A DNA stretch of 64,000 bases from JAIOSF01 sp047159865 (GTDB lineage: Bacteria > Campylobacterota > Campylobacteria > Campylobacterales > Arcobacteraceae). The DNA lies in the NCBI RefSeq assembly GCF_047159865.1, contig NZ_AP038804.1:1054001-1118000 (forward strand). Direction: 5' to 3'. The position numbers were made by a program, and so were the translations under genes. Below, one piece after another: positions 39,683 to 48,219 of this stretch. Below the pieces are notes generated by a model. The model did no database searches. It was not told where the DNA came from and saw nothing but the letters and a program-made list of their open reading frames with translations. Each line of letters starts with the position of its first letter. Positions within the stretch are counted from its first letter, which is position 1.

Positions 39683-41107
39683 ATGTTTGAAACAATCATA
39701 GGTTTAGAGGTTCATGTTCAGTTAAACACAGATAGTAAATTATGGTGTAATTGTGCTACAAGTTTTGGTGAAGTGGCAAATACAAATGTATGTCCTACAT
39801 GTTTAGGACTACCAGGAGCTCTTCCTGTTTTAAATAAAGAAGCTGTACATAAATCTATTCAGTTAGGAACAGCACTCAATGCAAAAATAAATAAAAAATC
39901 TATTTTTAATAGAAAGAACTATTTTTATCCAGATTTACCATCAGGATACCAAATATCTCAGTTCGAAGTTCCTGTTGTAGGTCTTGGAGAGATTGTTATA
40001 GATTTTGAAGATGGAACAAGTAAAACTATTGGAGTAACACGAGCACACTTAGAAAATGATGCTGGAAAAAGTTCTCATGCTGGAGATCATTCTAAAGTTG
40101 ACTTAAATAGAGCAGGAACACCTTTACTTGAGATCGTATCTGAACCTGATATGAGAAGTGCAGAAGAGGTACTTTTATATCTTAAAAAATTACACTCTAT
40201 TGTAAGATACATCGATATTTCAAATGCAAATATGGAAGAGGGAAGTTTTAGATGTGATGTAAATATCTCTATTCGACCAAAAGGTGATGAGAAACTTTAT
40301 ACAAGATGTGAAATCAAAAATATGAATAGTTTCAAAAATATTGAAAAAGCTATAGCTTATGAAGTGCAAAGACAAAGAGAAGCTTGGGAAGATGGTATTT
40401 ATGAACAAGAGGTTGTTCAAGAAACAAGACTTTTTGATGTAAATGTTGGCGAAACAAGAAGTATGAGAGGAAAGGAAGATGCTGCGGATTACAGATATTT
40501 TCCAGACCCAGATCTATTACCTCTAATTATTACAGATGAGATGATCGAAAAGTATTCAGAGATTCCTGAACTTCCAGATGCTAAAAAAAATAGATTTGTG
40601 ACTGATTTTGGTGTTAAAGCACATGATGCAGGTATCATTTGTAGTACAAAAGAAACAGCACAATATTTTGAAGATATGATGGCTTGTGATATTAGTGGAA
40701 AAATGGCTACTACATGGTTAAATGTAGAATTACAAGGTAGATTATCTGATGGAATGAATATAAGTAATTCTCCAGTTAGTCCACAAAAACTAGCATCTCT
40801 TATTAAATCAATTGAGTCTGGTGATATTTCAGGTAAAGCTGGTAAAGAGGTACTTGATTATTTGATGGAAAATGATGCTAGCGTAGAAGAGGTTATCGAA
40901 AAACTTGGACTTAAACAAGTAAGTGATGATGGGGCTATTTTGGTAATCATTGATGAAATTTTAAATACAAATCAAGATAAAGTAGAACAATATAAAGCTG
41001 GTAAAGAAAAAATGTTTGGTTTCTTTGTAGGTCAAGCTATGAAAGCATTAAAAGGTGCTGGAAACCCACAAATAATCAACAAACTTTTAAAAGAAAGATT
41101 AGCGTAA
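39683..41107 (+). CDS. gatB: Aspartyl/glutamyl-tRNA amidotransferase subunit B
   Basis: tRNA-binding and kinase subunit of GatCAB, which amidates misacylated Glu-tRNA(Gln) and Asp-tRNA(Asn). The 474-residue protein has ETIIGLEVHVQLNTDSKLWC, the two-Cys zinc site CNC...CPTCLG, NRKNYFYPDLPSGYQISQ and the C-terminal YqeY-like tail (FGFFVGQAMKALKGAGNPQ). gatC is 14 kb away at 55346 and gatA is outside the window. gpsA follows after 10 bp. Confidence 0.97.
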   Translation: MFETIIGLEVHVQLNTDSKLWCNCATSFGEVANTNVCPTCLGLPGALPVLNKEAVHKSIQLGTALNAKINKKSIFNRKNYFYPDLPSGYQISQFEVPVVGLGEIVIDFEDGTSKTIGVTRAHLENDAGKSSHAGDHSKVDLNRAGTPLLEIVSEPDMRSAEEVLLYLKKLHSIVRYIDISNANMEEGSFRCDVNISIRPKGDEKLYTRCEIKNMNSFKNIEKAIAYEVQRQREAWEDGIYEQEVVQETRLFDVNVGETRSMRGKEDAADYRYFPDPDLLPLIITDEMIEKYSEIPELPDAKKNRFVTDFGVKAHDAGIICSTKETAQYFEDMMACDISGKMATTWLNVELQGRLSDGMNISNSPVSPQKLASLIKSIESGDISGKAGKEVLDYLMENDASVEEVIEKLGLKQVSDDGAILVIIDEILNTNQDKVEQYKAGKEKMFGFFVGQAMKALKGAGNPQIINKLLKERLA

Positions 41108-41117
41108 AGGGTATAAA

Positions 41118-42026
41118 ATGAGTTCTATTTGTGTTATAGGTGCTGGAAAATGGGGACAGGCGTTACACTATGCTTTAAACCAAAGCACAGCTTCTTCAGA
41201 AAAGCAAAAATGTTTTATCACTAGTAGAACAAAAAAAGATATTGAAAATTTTGTATCTTTAGAAGAGGCTCTTTTATGTGAGTATTTAGTCATAGCTATA
41301 CCATCTCAAAGCATAAGAGAGTGGTTAACTCAAAACTTTAAATACAATGGACAAAAAGTACTTGTAGCAGCAAAAGGGATAGAAGCTAATACAGGTGCTT
41401 TTTTACAAGATATCTATGAAGAGTTTGTTCCTCAAAAAAACCTAGGATTTATTTCTGGTCCTTCATTTGCAAGTGAAGTTATAAAAGGGCTACCAACAGC
41501 TTTAGTTCTTAACTCTAGTTCAAAAAGTTTTTATGATCAATTTTATAGTTTTTTTCCAAATTTTATTAAAACATATTATAGCAATGATGTTATAGGAGCT
41601 GAAATATCTGGTGCATATAAAAATGTTTTAGCAATTGCTAGTGGAATATGTAAAGGTTTAAACTTAGGGCAAAATGCACAAGCAAGTCTTATATCTCGTG
41701 GACTTGTAGAGATGGATAGATTTGGACAGTATTATGGGGCAAATAAAGATACATTTATAGGACTTAGTGGTGCTGGAGATCTTTTTTTAACAGCTTCTAG
41801 TACGCTAAGTAGAAATTTTAGAGTAGGGCTAGGATTAGCTTCAAATAAATCATTAGAAGATATACTTGAAGAGTTAGGTGAAGTCGCTGAAGGTGTTATG
41901 ACATCCCGAGCGATCTTTAAACTTTCTGTAGAAAACAATATATATACACCAATTGCAAATGAAGTCAAATTGATTTTAGAGGGGAAAAACCCTCAAGAGA
42001 GTTTAAAAGACCTTTTAAGTAGTTAA
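41118..42026 (+). CDS. gpsA: Glycerol-3-phosphate dehydrogenase [NAD(P)+]
   Basis: Reduces dihydroxyacetone phosphate to sn-glycerol 3-phosphate for phospholipids. The 302-residue protein has the Rossmann motif VIGAGKWGQAL, the FISGPSFASEVIKGLPTA block, the catalytic Lys in GAYKNVLAIASGI, and GLSGAGDLFLT. It is shorter than typical GpsA (about 330) because of compact loops, but all key residues are present. It is co-transcribed with gatB and converges on the SspB-like gene; their stops are 3 bp apart. Confidence 0.95.
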   Translation: MSSICVIGAGKWGQALHYALNQSTASSEKQKCFITSRTKKDIENFVSLEEALLCEYLVIAIPSQSIREWLTQNFKYNGQKVLVAAKGIEANTGAFLQDIYEEFVPQKNLGFISGPSFASEVIKGLPTALVLNSSSKSFYDQFYSFFPNFIKTYYSNDVIGAEISGAYKNVLAIASGICKGLNLGQNAQASLISRGLVEMDRFGQYYGANKDTFIGLSGAGDLFLTASSTLSRNFRVGLGLASNKSLEDILEELGEVAEGVMTSRAIFKLSVENNIYTPIANEVKLILEGKNPQESLKDLLSS

Positions 42027-42053
42027 TCTTTAACTTAAGAGATCTTTGTTTTT
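42006..42053. terminator. Bidirectional terminator spanning two convergent stop codons
   Basis: Arms AAAGACCTTTTAAGT (42006-42020) and ACTTAAGAGATCTTT (42033-42047) pair with two mismatched positions, one of which can be G-U. GTTTTTC follows. The gpsA stop and the SspB-like stop both lie in the loop. Confidence 0.7.
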
Positions 42054-42485
42054 CTTATTCATCGTAAATGCATTCATCGATCGTTGCGTATGATTTTCTT
42101 CAAGCTCTTTTTCTTGAAAATATTTTTCTACTGTTGCTGTTGGATTTAAGAACAAAATAGACTCATCAATAACTATTTGAAAAATTGCATAGAGTGGAAT
42201 TGTAACATGTGAACCAAAATTTTCACTTCCAAAACCTGCTTCAAATGTGATTGTTTTTTCTGTTAAGATTATTGATTCGTATGTGTAGTTTGATAAAGTA
42301 AATAGAGTAAAATGTGAAAAGTTTTTACTAATTGATTCAGGCATCTCTGGTTCAAAAGTTACACCATTGATATTTGCTGTGATTGAGAACTCTTCATCTT
42401 TATTGATTAAGTACTCTATTACTTCAAATATTTGACTTTCTAGCATGTCTCTATAATTTATATCTTCTACTATATTAAATATCAT
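42030..42485 (-). CDS. SspB-like protein (possible ClpXP adaptor fold)
   Basis: A 151-residue protein not assigned to a Campylobacterota family that I know. The segment IILTEKTITFEAGFGSENFGSHVTIPLYAIFQIVIDESILFL resembles, in order, the SspB core: 'l..d.i.F.arFgg....v.vP..AvlaI.a.e....m.f'. The N-terminal region (FEVIEYLINKDEEFSITANI) also fits. A charged C-terminal tail (about 118-151) follows, as in SspB, where the tail binds ClpX. It lies 3 bp downstream of a methyltransferase gene in the hisG operon. Function is inferred only from this similarity. Confidence 0.5.
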   Translation of the reverse strand: MIFNIVEDINYRDMLESQIFEVIEYLINKDEEFSITANINGVTFEPEMPESISKNFSHFTLFTLSNYTYESIILTEKTITFEAGFGSENFGSHVTIPLYAIFQIVIDESILFLNPTATVEKYFQEKELEENHTQRSMNAFTMNKKNKDLLS

Positions 42486-42488
42486 TTA

Positions 42489-43190
42489 TTATCCTTTTTT
42501 ACATACAAATATGTATTTATCAAACTCTTCATCTGTGTGGAGATTGAAATTAATTATATTTTCTACTTCAAAACCTATAGTTTGTAATAATGATGACAAC
42601 TCATCCTTTTTATAGCAAAACTGCTCTATAGTTCCTGAATCTTTTTTAAAGCTTTTCTCTTTATCTTCTTGAGTAAAAAGTGTTATATCAGTATATAAAA
42701 TATTCTCTTTAAAGTTAGCATCAATTGCGATAAATTTATCCTTTAAATCTATATTTAAAGTACCTTGTGCAACATTTTCAAAACCATATAAACTATTGAT
42801 ATCAAAGATAAAGTAACCCTCTTTATTTACAACTTGATAACATGATTCTAAAAACTCCTTAATTGTATTCTGTGGAATATAATTAATCACATCGAATGTA
42901 GCAGTAGCACAGTCATATGTCTCTTTTATATCTTTTATATCAATGCATTTTGCATCTGTACCTTTTGATACAGCTATCTCTATTTGTTTTGCACTTAGAT
43001 CTACCCCAAATGATTTGATACCATTGAGTTCCATTATATGGCAAAATTCACCTTGCCCACACCCTATATCGATAAGGGTTTTAGGCTCTTTCGAAAGAAC
43101 TGTATGTCCGATTGTTTTATAAAGATGATGTACTTCATCTTCAAAATCAAGATACTCTTCTATAGTTGCATATAAATCAAGTGCTTGCAA
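42489..43190 (-). CDS. Class I SAM-dependent methyltransferase
   Basis: A 233-residue methyltransferase with motif I LIDIGCGQGEFCHIMEL, acidic residue in SFGVDLSAKQIEIA, and YDCATATFDVINYI. Methyltransferase type 11/25-like; it is similar in size to many small-molecule methyltransferases and the substrate is unknown. Its start overlaps the end of hisG by 14 bp and the SspB-like gene follows after 3 bp, so it is expressed with both. Confidence 0.82.
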   Translation of the reverse strand: MQALDLYATIEEYLDFEDEVHHLYKTIGHTVLSKEPKTLIDIGCGQGEFCHIMELNGIKSFGVDLSAKQIEIAVSKGTDAKCIDIKDIKETYDCATATFDVINYIPQNTIKEFLESCYQVVNKEGYFIFDINSLYGFENVAQGTLNIDLKDKFIAIDANFKENILYTDITLFTQEDKEKSFKKDSGTIEQFCYKKDELSSLLQTIGFEVENIINFNLHTDEEFDKYIFVCKKG

Positions 43191-43782
43191 GCTGTTCTCT
43201 TAAATCTAAGATTTGTGATTTTTTATTATAGTAAGAGTTTTTATTTGAAATCAAAAATACACTTGACTGCATAATTGTATCTCCAACTTCTAGACCATTT
43301 TGTTTCATTGTTTCACCTGTTTCAACAATATCCACAATACAATCAGAAAGACCAACTAAAGGCGCTAGTTCAATTGAACCATAAAGTTTTACAATATTTA
43401 CAGCCATCGCTTTGCTTTCAAAAAACTTTTTAGCTATTGTAGTATGTTTTGTAGCAACAGTAATTTCTGATTTTGACCAATCTATTGTGTCACCAGCTTT
43501 TAAACCTATTGCTACTTTACATTGACCTATTTTTAAGTCTAGTAATTTAATGAGGTCATACTCTTTCTCTTCTAGTACATCAAGCCCAACTACACCTAAA
43601 TCAGCAGCTCCATGCATAACATAAGTTGGTACATCTTGATTTCGCACATTTAAAAATGTAAAACCTGCTTTTTTTAATATAAGTTTACGATCTTCAAATA
43701 CAAACTTTTCATTAAATACTTTTTCAAATTTTTCTAATGTTTGTTCCGCTATTCTACCTTTTGGTAGGGCTATTGTTAACAT
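43177..43782 (-). CDS. hisG: ATP phosphoribosyltransferase, short (HisG-S) form
   Basis: First enzyme of histidine synthesis, joining ATP and PRPP. At 201 residues it is the short form, lacking the C-terminal regulatory ACT-like domain. Motifs: ALPKGRIAEQTLEKF, YVMHGAADLGVVGLDVLEE, and the PRPP loop in IVDIVETGETMKQNGL. Short HisG needs HisZ as partner; none is in the window. It is preceded by coaX (0-bp gap) and overlaps the methyltransferase gene downstream. Confidence 0.94.
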   Translation of the reverse strand: MLTIALPKGRIAEQTLEKFEKVFNEKFVFEDRKLILKKAGFTFLNVRNQDVPTYVMHGAADLGVVGLDVLEEKEYDLIKLLDLKIGQCKVAIGLKAGDTIDWSKSEITVATKHTTIAKKFFESKAMAVNIVKLYGSIELAPLVGLSDCIVDIVETGETMKQNGLEVGDTIMQSSVFLISNKNSYYNKKSQILDLREQLAST

Positions 43783-44436
43783 CTAATTTCCCTTTTTTTT
43801 ATTTTCTGTGCGTATTATTTTTTTCATACTACTAAATATCATATTTTTTTTATATTTTGCTGGAATATTTACAAAATAATCTTTTAATAAATCTTTATCC
43901 CCACCAGTAAAATATATTTTAGTTTTATATTTTTTATACTCTTTTACTATAGGTAAAATAATAGCACTAAATATTGCATAATTAATTGCATCATTTGTTG
44001 TTAATGGAATTTTATCTAAATTTGTATTTTTTTCAAAGTCAAATGATAGCTTTTTAGAAATATTCGGATAAATTGACTTGTAAGCTTCTATACCAGGGAT
44101 AATAAATCCCCCTTTATGTTTCCCTTTTTTCATAATATCAACAGTAATAGCACTACCTAAATCAACGATTATACCATCAGTTATAGAAGTACAAACTACT
44201 TGTCTATCGATACCCATCCCTTCATAGGCTGTATCAAAGTTAATCATAGATTTTAGATTAATTGCTTTTGGAAACTTTTTCAAAAATTTTTTACTTGCAT
44301 TTTTGTTAACACTAATAAAGTATATCTCATCTTTATAATTGGGAAGAGTTGATAAAGACTCTTTTACTCCTATCTTAAAGGTTTTGTTTTTTGTTTTAAA
44401 GTGGTATGTTGTATTTCCTATATCACAAAGTATCAT
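43783..44436 (-). CDS. coaX: Type III pantothenate kinase
   Basis: Phosphorylates pantothenate, the first step of coenzyme A synthesis. The 217-residue ASKHA-fold protein has the N-terminal phosphate loop LCDIGNTTYHFK, the catalytic Asp in YEGMGIDRQV, the GIIVDLGSAITVDIM motif and FIIPGIEAYKSIY. It is slightly shorter than average CoaX (about 250). A TATAAT box lies at 44469-44474 and hisG begins directly after its stop, making coaX-hisG-methyltransferase-SspB-like one operon. Confidence 0.9.
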   Translation of the reverse strand: MILCDIGNTTYHFKTKNKTFKIGVKESLSTLPNYKDEIYFISVNKNASKKFLKKFPKAINLKSMINFDTAYEGMGIDRQVVCTSITDGIIVDLGSAITVDIMKKGKHKGGFIIPGIEAYKSIYPNISKKLSFDFEKNTNLDKIPLTTNDAINYAIFSAIILPIVKEYKKYKTKIYFTGGDKDLLKDYFVNIPAKYKKNMIFSSMKKIIRTENKKKGN

Positions 44437-44468
44437 CTCATCTCTTTCTTATTTTTTATCTTAAGGGT

Positions 44469-44474
44469 ATTATA
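44469..44474 (-). promoter_or_regulatory. Probable -10 box for the coaX operon
   Basis: TATAAT on the minus strand, 32 bp before the coaX ATG, in the 78-bp gap shared with divergent nadD. Confidence 0.55.
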
Positions 44475-44514
44475 GTTAAAATACAATTATAGTAACAATA
44501 TATTAAGGTTTTAT

Positions 44515-45072
44515 TTGAACATAGCAATTTTTGGTGGTAGTTTTGATCCTGTCCATATCGGGCATGAGATGATTATAAATAAGCTTTCTCATCTTTCGTA
44601 TATAAATAAACTTATCGTAGTGCCTACATATTTAAACCCTTTTAAAAAAAAATACTTGATAGATCCAGAAGATAGGTTTAAGATTTTAGATCATATGTAT
44701 CGAAAAAATAAAAATATTCTTATATCAGATTTTGAAATAAATAGAAATGAATCAACACCTTCTATTATTACGGTTGAACATTTCAAATCTCTTTATAATC
44801 CTAAAAAAATATATCTCGTAATTGGATCTGATAATTTAAGAACTCTTCATCTGTGGGATAATTTTGAAAAACTTAATAAACTTGTTGAGTTTATAGTAGT
44901 TAACAGAGATGGTTATGAAGTAAAAAATGATATAATACAGTTTAAAACAATAAATATGAATATAAATATAAGCTCATCCTCATTAAGAGATAAATTAGAT
45001 ATAAAATATATTCCGAAAAAAATACAAAAAAAGGTAACTGACATATGGAACAAAGAATTAAAAAAATTGTAA
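44515..45072 (+). CDS. nadD: Nicotinate-nucleotide adenylyltransferase
   Basis: Converts nicotinate mononucleotide to deamido-NAD in NAD synthesis. The 185-residue nucleotidyltransferase has IAIFGGSFDPVHIGHEMII with the HxGH site, the Arg-rich PEDRFKILDHM segment and the ISSSSLRDKL motif near the end. The start is TTG 44515, with AAGG about 8 nt upstream. It overlaps rsfS by 28 bp, a gene order seen in many bacteria. Confidence 0.95.
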   Translation: MNIAIFGGSFDPVHIGHEMIINKLSHLSYINKLIVVPTYLNPFKKKYLIDPEDRFKILDHMYRKNKNILISDFEINRNESTPSIITVEHFKSLYNPKKIYLVIGSDNLRTLHLWDNFEKLNKLVEFIVVNRDGYEVKNDIIQFKTINMNINISSSSLRDKLDIKYIPKKIQKKVTDIWNKELKKL

Positions 45073-45374
45073 ATATACTAGATTTTCATAAAGCTGAAGA
45101 TATTGAAGTTTTTGATCTGACAAATAAAGGTTATATTACAAATCAAGTAATTATAGCTACAGCATTAAATACAAAGCATTCAATTGCATTATTAGGCCAT
45201 TTAAAAGATGATTTAAAACCAGAAGAAGAGTTTGTAAGAACTGAAGAGGATGGAGACTGGACAATAGTAGATTTAGGTGATATCTTAATTCATATTATGA
45301 CACAATCACACAGAGATATCTATTCACTGGAGCAATTTTTGTCTACTTTCCCTTTAGAAGATTCTAAAAAATAA
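45045..45374 (+). CDS. rsfS: Ribosomal silencing factor RsfS
   Basis: Binds ribosomal protein L14 and blocks 30S-50S joining in starvation. The 109-residue protein has the family pattern KAEDIEVFDLTNKGYITNQVIIATALNTKH, ending in GDWTIVDLGDILIHIM (only the pattern ends are diagnostic). It starts within the end of nadD (28-bp overlap). Its stop is 9 bp from that of convergent crcB, with a short hairpin between. Confidence 0.94.
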   Translation: MEQRIKKIVNILDFHKAEDIEVFDLTNKGYITNQVIIATALNTKHSIALLGHLKDDLKPEEEFVRTEEDGDWTIVDLGDILIHIMTQSHRDIYSLEQFLSTFPLEDSKK

Positions 45375-45382
45375 TATTTTCA

Positions 45383-45404
45383 ATCACCTTATCAAATAGG
45401 TGAT
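45383..45404. terminator. Hairpin between convergent rsfS and crcB
   Basis: A 7-bp stem ATCACCT/AGGTGAT with an 8-nt loop overlaps the crcB stop and is followed on the plus strand by GATTTTAT. It is a modest bidirectional terminator candidate. Confidence 0.45.
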
Positions 45405-45770
45405 GATTTTATATCCTATTCCCGCTGCAACAATAGTACCAAAAACATTTAAAAATATATTGAGTATCCCATACCAAAAATGGCTATTTAATAGTATATA
45501 ACTTTCAATAGCAAAAGTAGAATAAGTTGTTAATGCACCTAAAAAACCTGTAACTAAAAAGGCTTTTATTGTTTCATTTGGACTATAGTTTATAAATAAA
45601 GTAATCAAGATACCGATAAAAAAACTTCCTATGACATTTACACTAAGTGTAGCATAGGGTATTTGGGAGGGAAAGTGTTTGACTATCTCTGTATTTATAT
45701 AAAATCTTAAAACAGCTCCTAAAAATCCACCCAAGCCTACTGCAATAACATTTGCTATATTAAACAGCAT
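45384..45770 (-). CDS. crcB: Fluoride efflux channel CrcB (Fluc)
   Basis: Small dual-topology membrane channel that exports fluoride. The 128-residue protein has four hydrophobic helices and the family motifs GGFLGAVLRFYIN (1st helix), LSVNVIGSFFIGIL (2nd) and GFLGALTTYSTFAIES (3rd, with the phenylalanine-box and Na+ site). A single copy is present, so it would form a homodimer. No fluoride riboswitch is visible upstream; its start lies in the end of plsC (11-bp overlap). Confidence 0.93.
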   Translation of the reverse strand: MLFNIANVIAVGLGGFLGAVLRFYINTEIVKHFPSQIPYATLSVNVIGSFFIGILITLFINYSPNETIKAFLVTGFLGALTTYSTFAIESYILLNSHFWYGILNIFLNVFGTIVAAGIGYKIITYLIR

Positions 45771-46452
45771 TATTACTTAGTTCTTGCTCTAATCTTTTTT
45801 TCATAGTCTCTTCCATATCTTTATACCATGAACTATTTTTTTCAGCTTTGATACTAGGAAGATATATCACTTTAACAATTCCACCTTGTTGTTTTAAATT
45901 CTGAGAATCAAGTATTTTTCTTGTTCCTATTATAAGTACAGGCTGTACTACTAGGTCAAATTTTTCTGCAATAATTCTTGTGCCAGCTTTGAATTTTGTT
46001 AGTCGTAAGCCATCTGATCGAGTTCCCTCTGGAAAAATGGCTAAAGGTCTTTGATGACTTAGTCGTTCTTTAGAGTCTTTTAATAATTTGATAAGACTTT
46101 TTTTACTTTCTCTTTCAACCAAAATCATTCTTGGAGCTTTTACAATATGCCCAAACCATGGGATTTTAGCAATCTCTATTTTTGAGATCCACGCAAGATC
46201 CTTTGAATGTAAATACTCAAAAAGAATAATATCAAGAACAGACTGATGGTTCATCACTTGCATCTGTGCATTTGGATCTTCTTTTCCCTCTATTTGAAGT
46301 GATATACCTAAAAGTTTCATCTGCAAAGCAGCCCATTTTTGTCTAATTGGTTTCGTGTTACTTCTAAATAAATACATTAAGATAATAAGAACTGTAATAG
46401 TTATAGCTATTTGTATTATTGTGAAGATCGCTCGTATTTTACCTAATATCAT
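45760..46452 (-). CDS. plsC: 1-acyl-sn-glycerol-3-phosphate acyltransferase
   Basis: Acylates lysophosphatidate to phosphatidate in the inner membrane. The 230-residue protein has an N-terminal membrane helix (about 8-28), the catalytic MNHQSVLDIILFE (HxxxxD), the glycerol-phosphate site FPEGTRSDG and a further block VVQPVLIIGT. Its start overlaps the SH3 membrane protein gene by 14 bp and crcB begins before its stop, so the three are coupled. Confidence 0.93.
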   Translation of the reverse strand: MILGKIRAIFTIIQIAITITVLIILMYLFRSNTKPIRQKWAALQMKLLGISLQIEGKEDPNAQMQVMNHQSVLDIILFEYLHSKDLAWISKIEIAKIPWFGHIVKAPRMILVERESKKSLIKLLKDSKERLSHQRPLAIFPEGTRSDGLRLTKFKAGTRIIAEKFDLVVQPVLIIGTRKILDSQNLKQQGGIVKVIYLPSIKAEKNSSWYKDMEETMKKRLEQELSNNAV

Positions 46453-47524
46453 TTTTCTTTATCCATCCTATACTTTCATTGTCAAATAAAATTTTTACAA
46501 ATCCATCTTTTTCATTTACTATCTCGACAATATTCTTTTTCTCTAATCTTTTGAAAATTGTTGAGTTATTTGTTGGTAATATATACACATATATACCTTT
46601 ACCTATGAGTATTTTTTTATTTGGAATAAACAAATATGCCATAATAATTATAAATAATGTAACAAAGATAAGATAGAGATTATTTCGTGTAAACAGAAAT
46701 AATAATATACTGATAAGAAGTAATATACCACTTGCTACTTGTTTGTAGATCAAGATGCTACTATTGTAAGGGTTTAGTTCTGTTTGTGTACTCACTAATT
46801 CCTCATCTAAAATAATTGGAATCGTAATCATCACAAAATCTTTTGTAACTGTATTGTAGTAGTTAAATTTAATACTTTTAGTGTGAATAGGTATCATTAC
46901 ATAATAATAAAGATTTTGAATAGGATGAAAATCAGTAAGACTATTAATAGCTTGATCCGAATCTTGATATTCATTGAGTTTAAAATCTTCCAAGTTACTA
47001 CTTGTTCCTTTAATATTTATAGTTGTATGTAAAATATTATTTGTATATTGTTTTGTTTTAACAGTCAACACTTCTAGTTTTTTTGCAATAACATTGGAAA
47101 ATAACTTCTGATTTACAGCAATTTGTTCATATTTTATTTCTGGTGAATCAATTGATATAAAGTCGATTATATCTTCATTTTTAGAGAGTGCTAGCGTTAT
47201 TTTAGGTAAGGTGAAAGCATCTTTATAAATTTTATAAGCTACTGTTGTTGTATATTCGCTTGATTTATTTTTTTTCCATACTATATCTTGTGTTAGTCTT
47301 TCAATATTATTTTCTTGAGTAAATGTAGTAACAATTTTATCATAACTATTCTCTTCTTTTAAAATAAGAGCCTTGAGTTTTACTTCAAATTTTTGTCCTG
47401 TAAAAACTCGTTGTGGATAAGAGCTATATTCTAAATATAGCTCTTTTGATTCTATCTCTTCATTGGATAATAGAGTAGAAAGGGTAAAAGTAAAATAAAA
47501 AATTATTTTTAATATATATTTCAA
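46439..47524 (-). CDS. Membrane protein with secreted beta-rich domain and C-terminal SH3-like domain
   Basis: A 361-residue protein not assigned to a named family. After a signal peptide (about 1-20) comes a long extracytoplasmic beta-rich region (to about 240), with the opening YSSYPQRVFTGQKFEVKLKAL reminiscent of BatD/oxygen-tolerance proteins. Two adjacent helices follow (about 253-300), then a bacterial SH3-like domain (IYVYILPTNNSTIFKRLEKKN to VKILFDNESIGWIKKNDIR). No BatA or BatB gene is nearby. It is coupled to plsC by a 14-bp overlap. Confidence 0.65.
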   Translation of the reverse strand: MKYILKIIFYFTFTLSTLLSNEEIESKELYLEYSSYPQRVFTGQKFEVKLKALILKEENSYDKIVTTFTQENNIERLTQDIVWKKNKSSEYTTTVAYKIYKDAFTLPKITLALSKNEDIIDFISIDSPEIKYEQIAVNQKLFSNVIAKKLEVLTVKTKQYTNNILHTTINIKGTSSNLEDFKLNEYQDSDQAINSLTDFHPIQNLYYYVMIPIHTKSIKFNYYNTVTKDFVMITIPIILDEELVSTQTELNPYNSSILIYKQVASGILLLISILLFLFTRNNLYLIFVTLFIIIMAYLFIPNKKILIGKGIYVYILPTNNSTIFKRLEKKNIVEIVNEKDGFVKILFDNESIGWIKKNDIR

Positions 47525-47543
47525 ACTACCCCTTTTCTTGTAA

Positions 47544-48215
47544 CTATTTTAAAAAACCTTGAAGCATTTTTACTCCATCATCACAGCCTAGTAATAGTTC
47601 CATTGCTCGTTCAGGATGAGGCATAAGTCCGAATACATTTTTTTCTTTGTTACATACTCCAGCAATTTGTTCAACACTACCATTTAAAATTTGATTTTCA
47701 CCGTTTTTATTACAGTATTGTAGAAGTATTTGTCCATTTTTCTCCAACTCTTTCAGTCCATCTTCGTCAATAAAATAGTTTCCATCATGATGAGCAACAG
47801 GGATATTTACCACATCTCCAATATTTAATTCTTGTAGGAATACATTGTCATTATTTACTACTTTAAGATGATGATGTTTTGATATAAAGTGAAGGTTGTC
47901 ATTTCGTTTTAAAGCACCAGGTAAAAGTCCAGACTCTGCTAAAATTTGAAAACCATTACAGATACCTAAAACTTTTCCACCATTAGCAGCATACTCTTTT
48001 ACAGCATTCATAATTGGTGCAAATTTAGCTAATGCACCACTTCTTAAATAGTCACCATAAGAGAATCCACCTGGAGCTACTACTAAATCAGTATTTTCAG
48101 GTAATGTAGTTTCTTCATGCCAGATAATTTCAACATCTGCACCTAGTTTTTCAAATGCATATTTTGTATCATACTCACAGTTAGTCCCTGGAAATTGTAA
48201 AACTGTTACTTTCAT
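47544..48215 (-). CDS. purQ: Phosphoribosylformylglycinamidine synthase, glutaminase subunit PurQ
   Basis: Supplies ammonia from glutamine to PurL for FGAM synthesis. The 223-residue class I amidotransferase has VLQFPGTNCEYDT, APGGFSYGDYLRSGALA, the nucleophile in VLGICNGFQIL and the His/Glu pair in FGLMPHPERAMELLLG. It follows purS by 4 bp. The small PurL partner (purL) is not in the window. Confidence 0.96.
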   Translation of the reverse strand: MKVTVLQFPGTNCEYDTKYAFEKLGADVEIIWHEETTLPENTDLVVAPGGFSYGDYLRSGALAKFAPIMNAVKEYAANGGKVLGICNGFQILAESGLLPGALKRNDNLHFISKHHHLKVVNNDNVFLQELNIGDVVNIPVAHHDGNYFIDEDGLKELEKNGQILLQYCNKNGENQILNGSVEQIAGVCNKEKNVFGLMPHPERAMELLLGCDDGVKMLQGFLK

Positions 48216-48219
48216 AATA

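Noticed and set aside
45771..45800. Fluoride riboswitch before crcB
   Set aside because: The crcB start lies inside plsC, which leaves no room for a riboswitch, and no conserved elements were seen.
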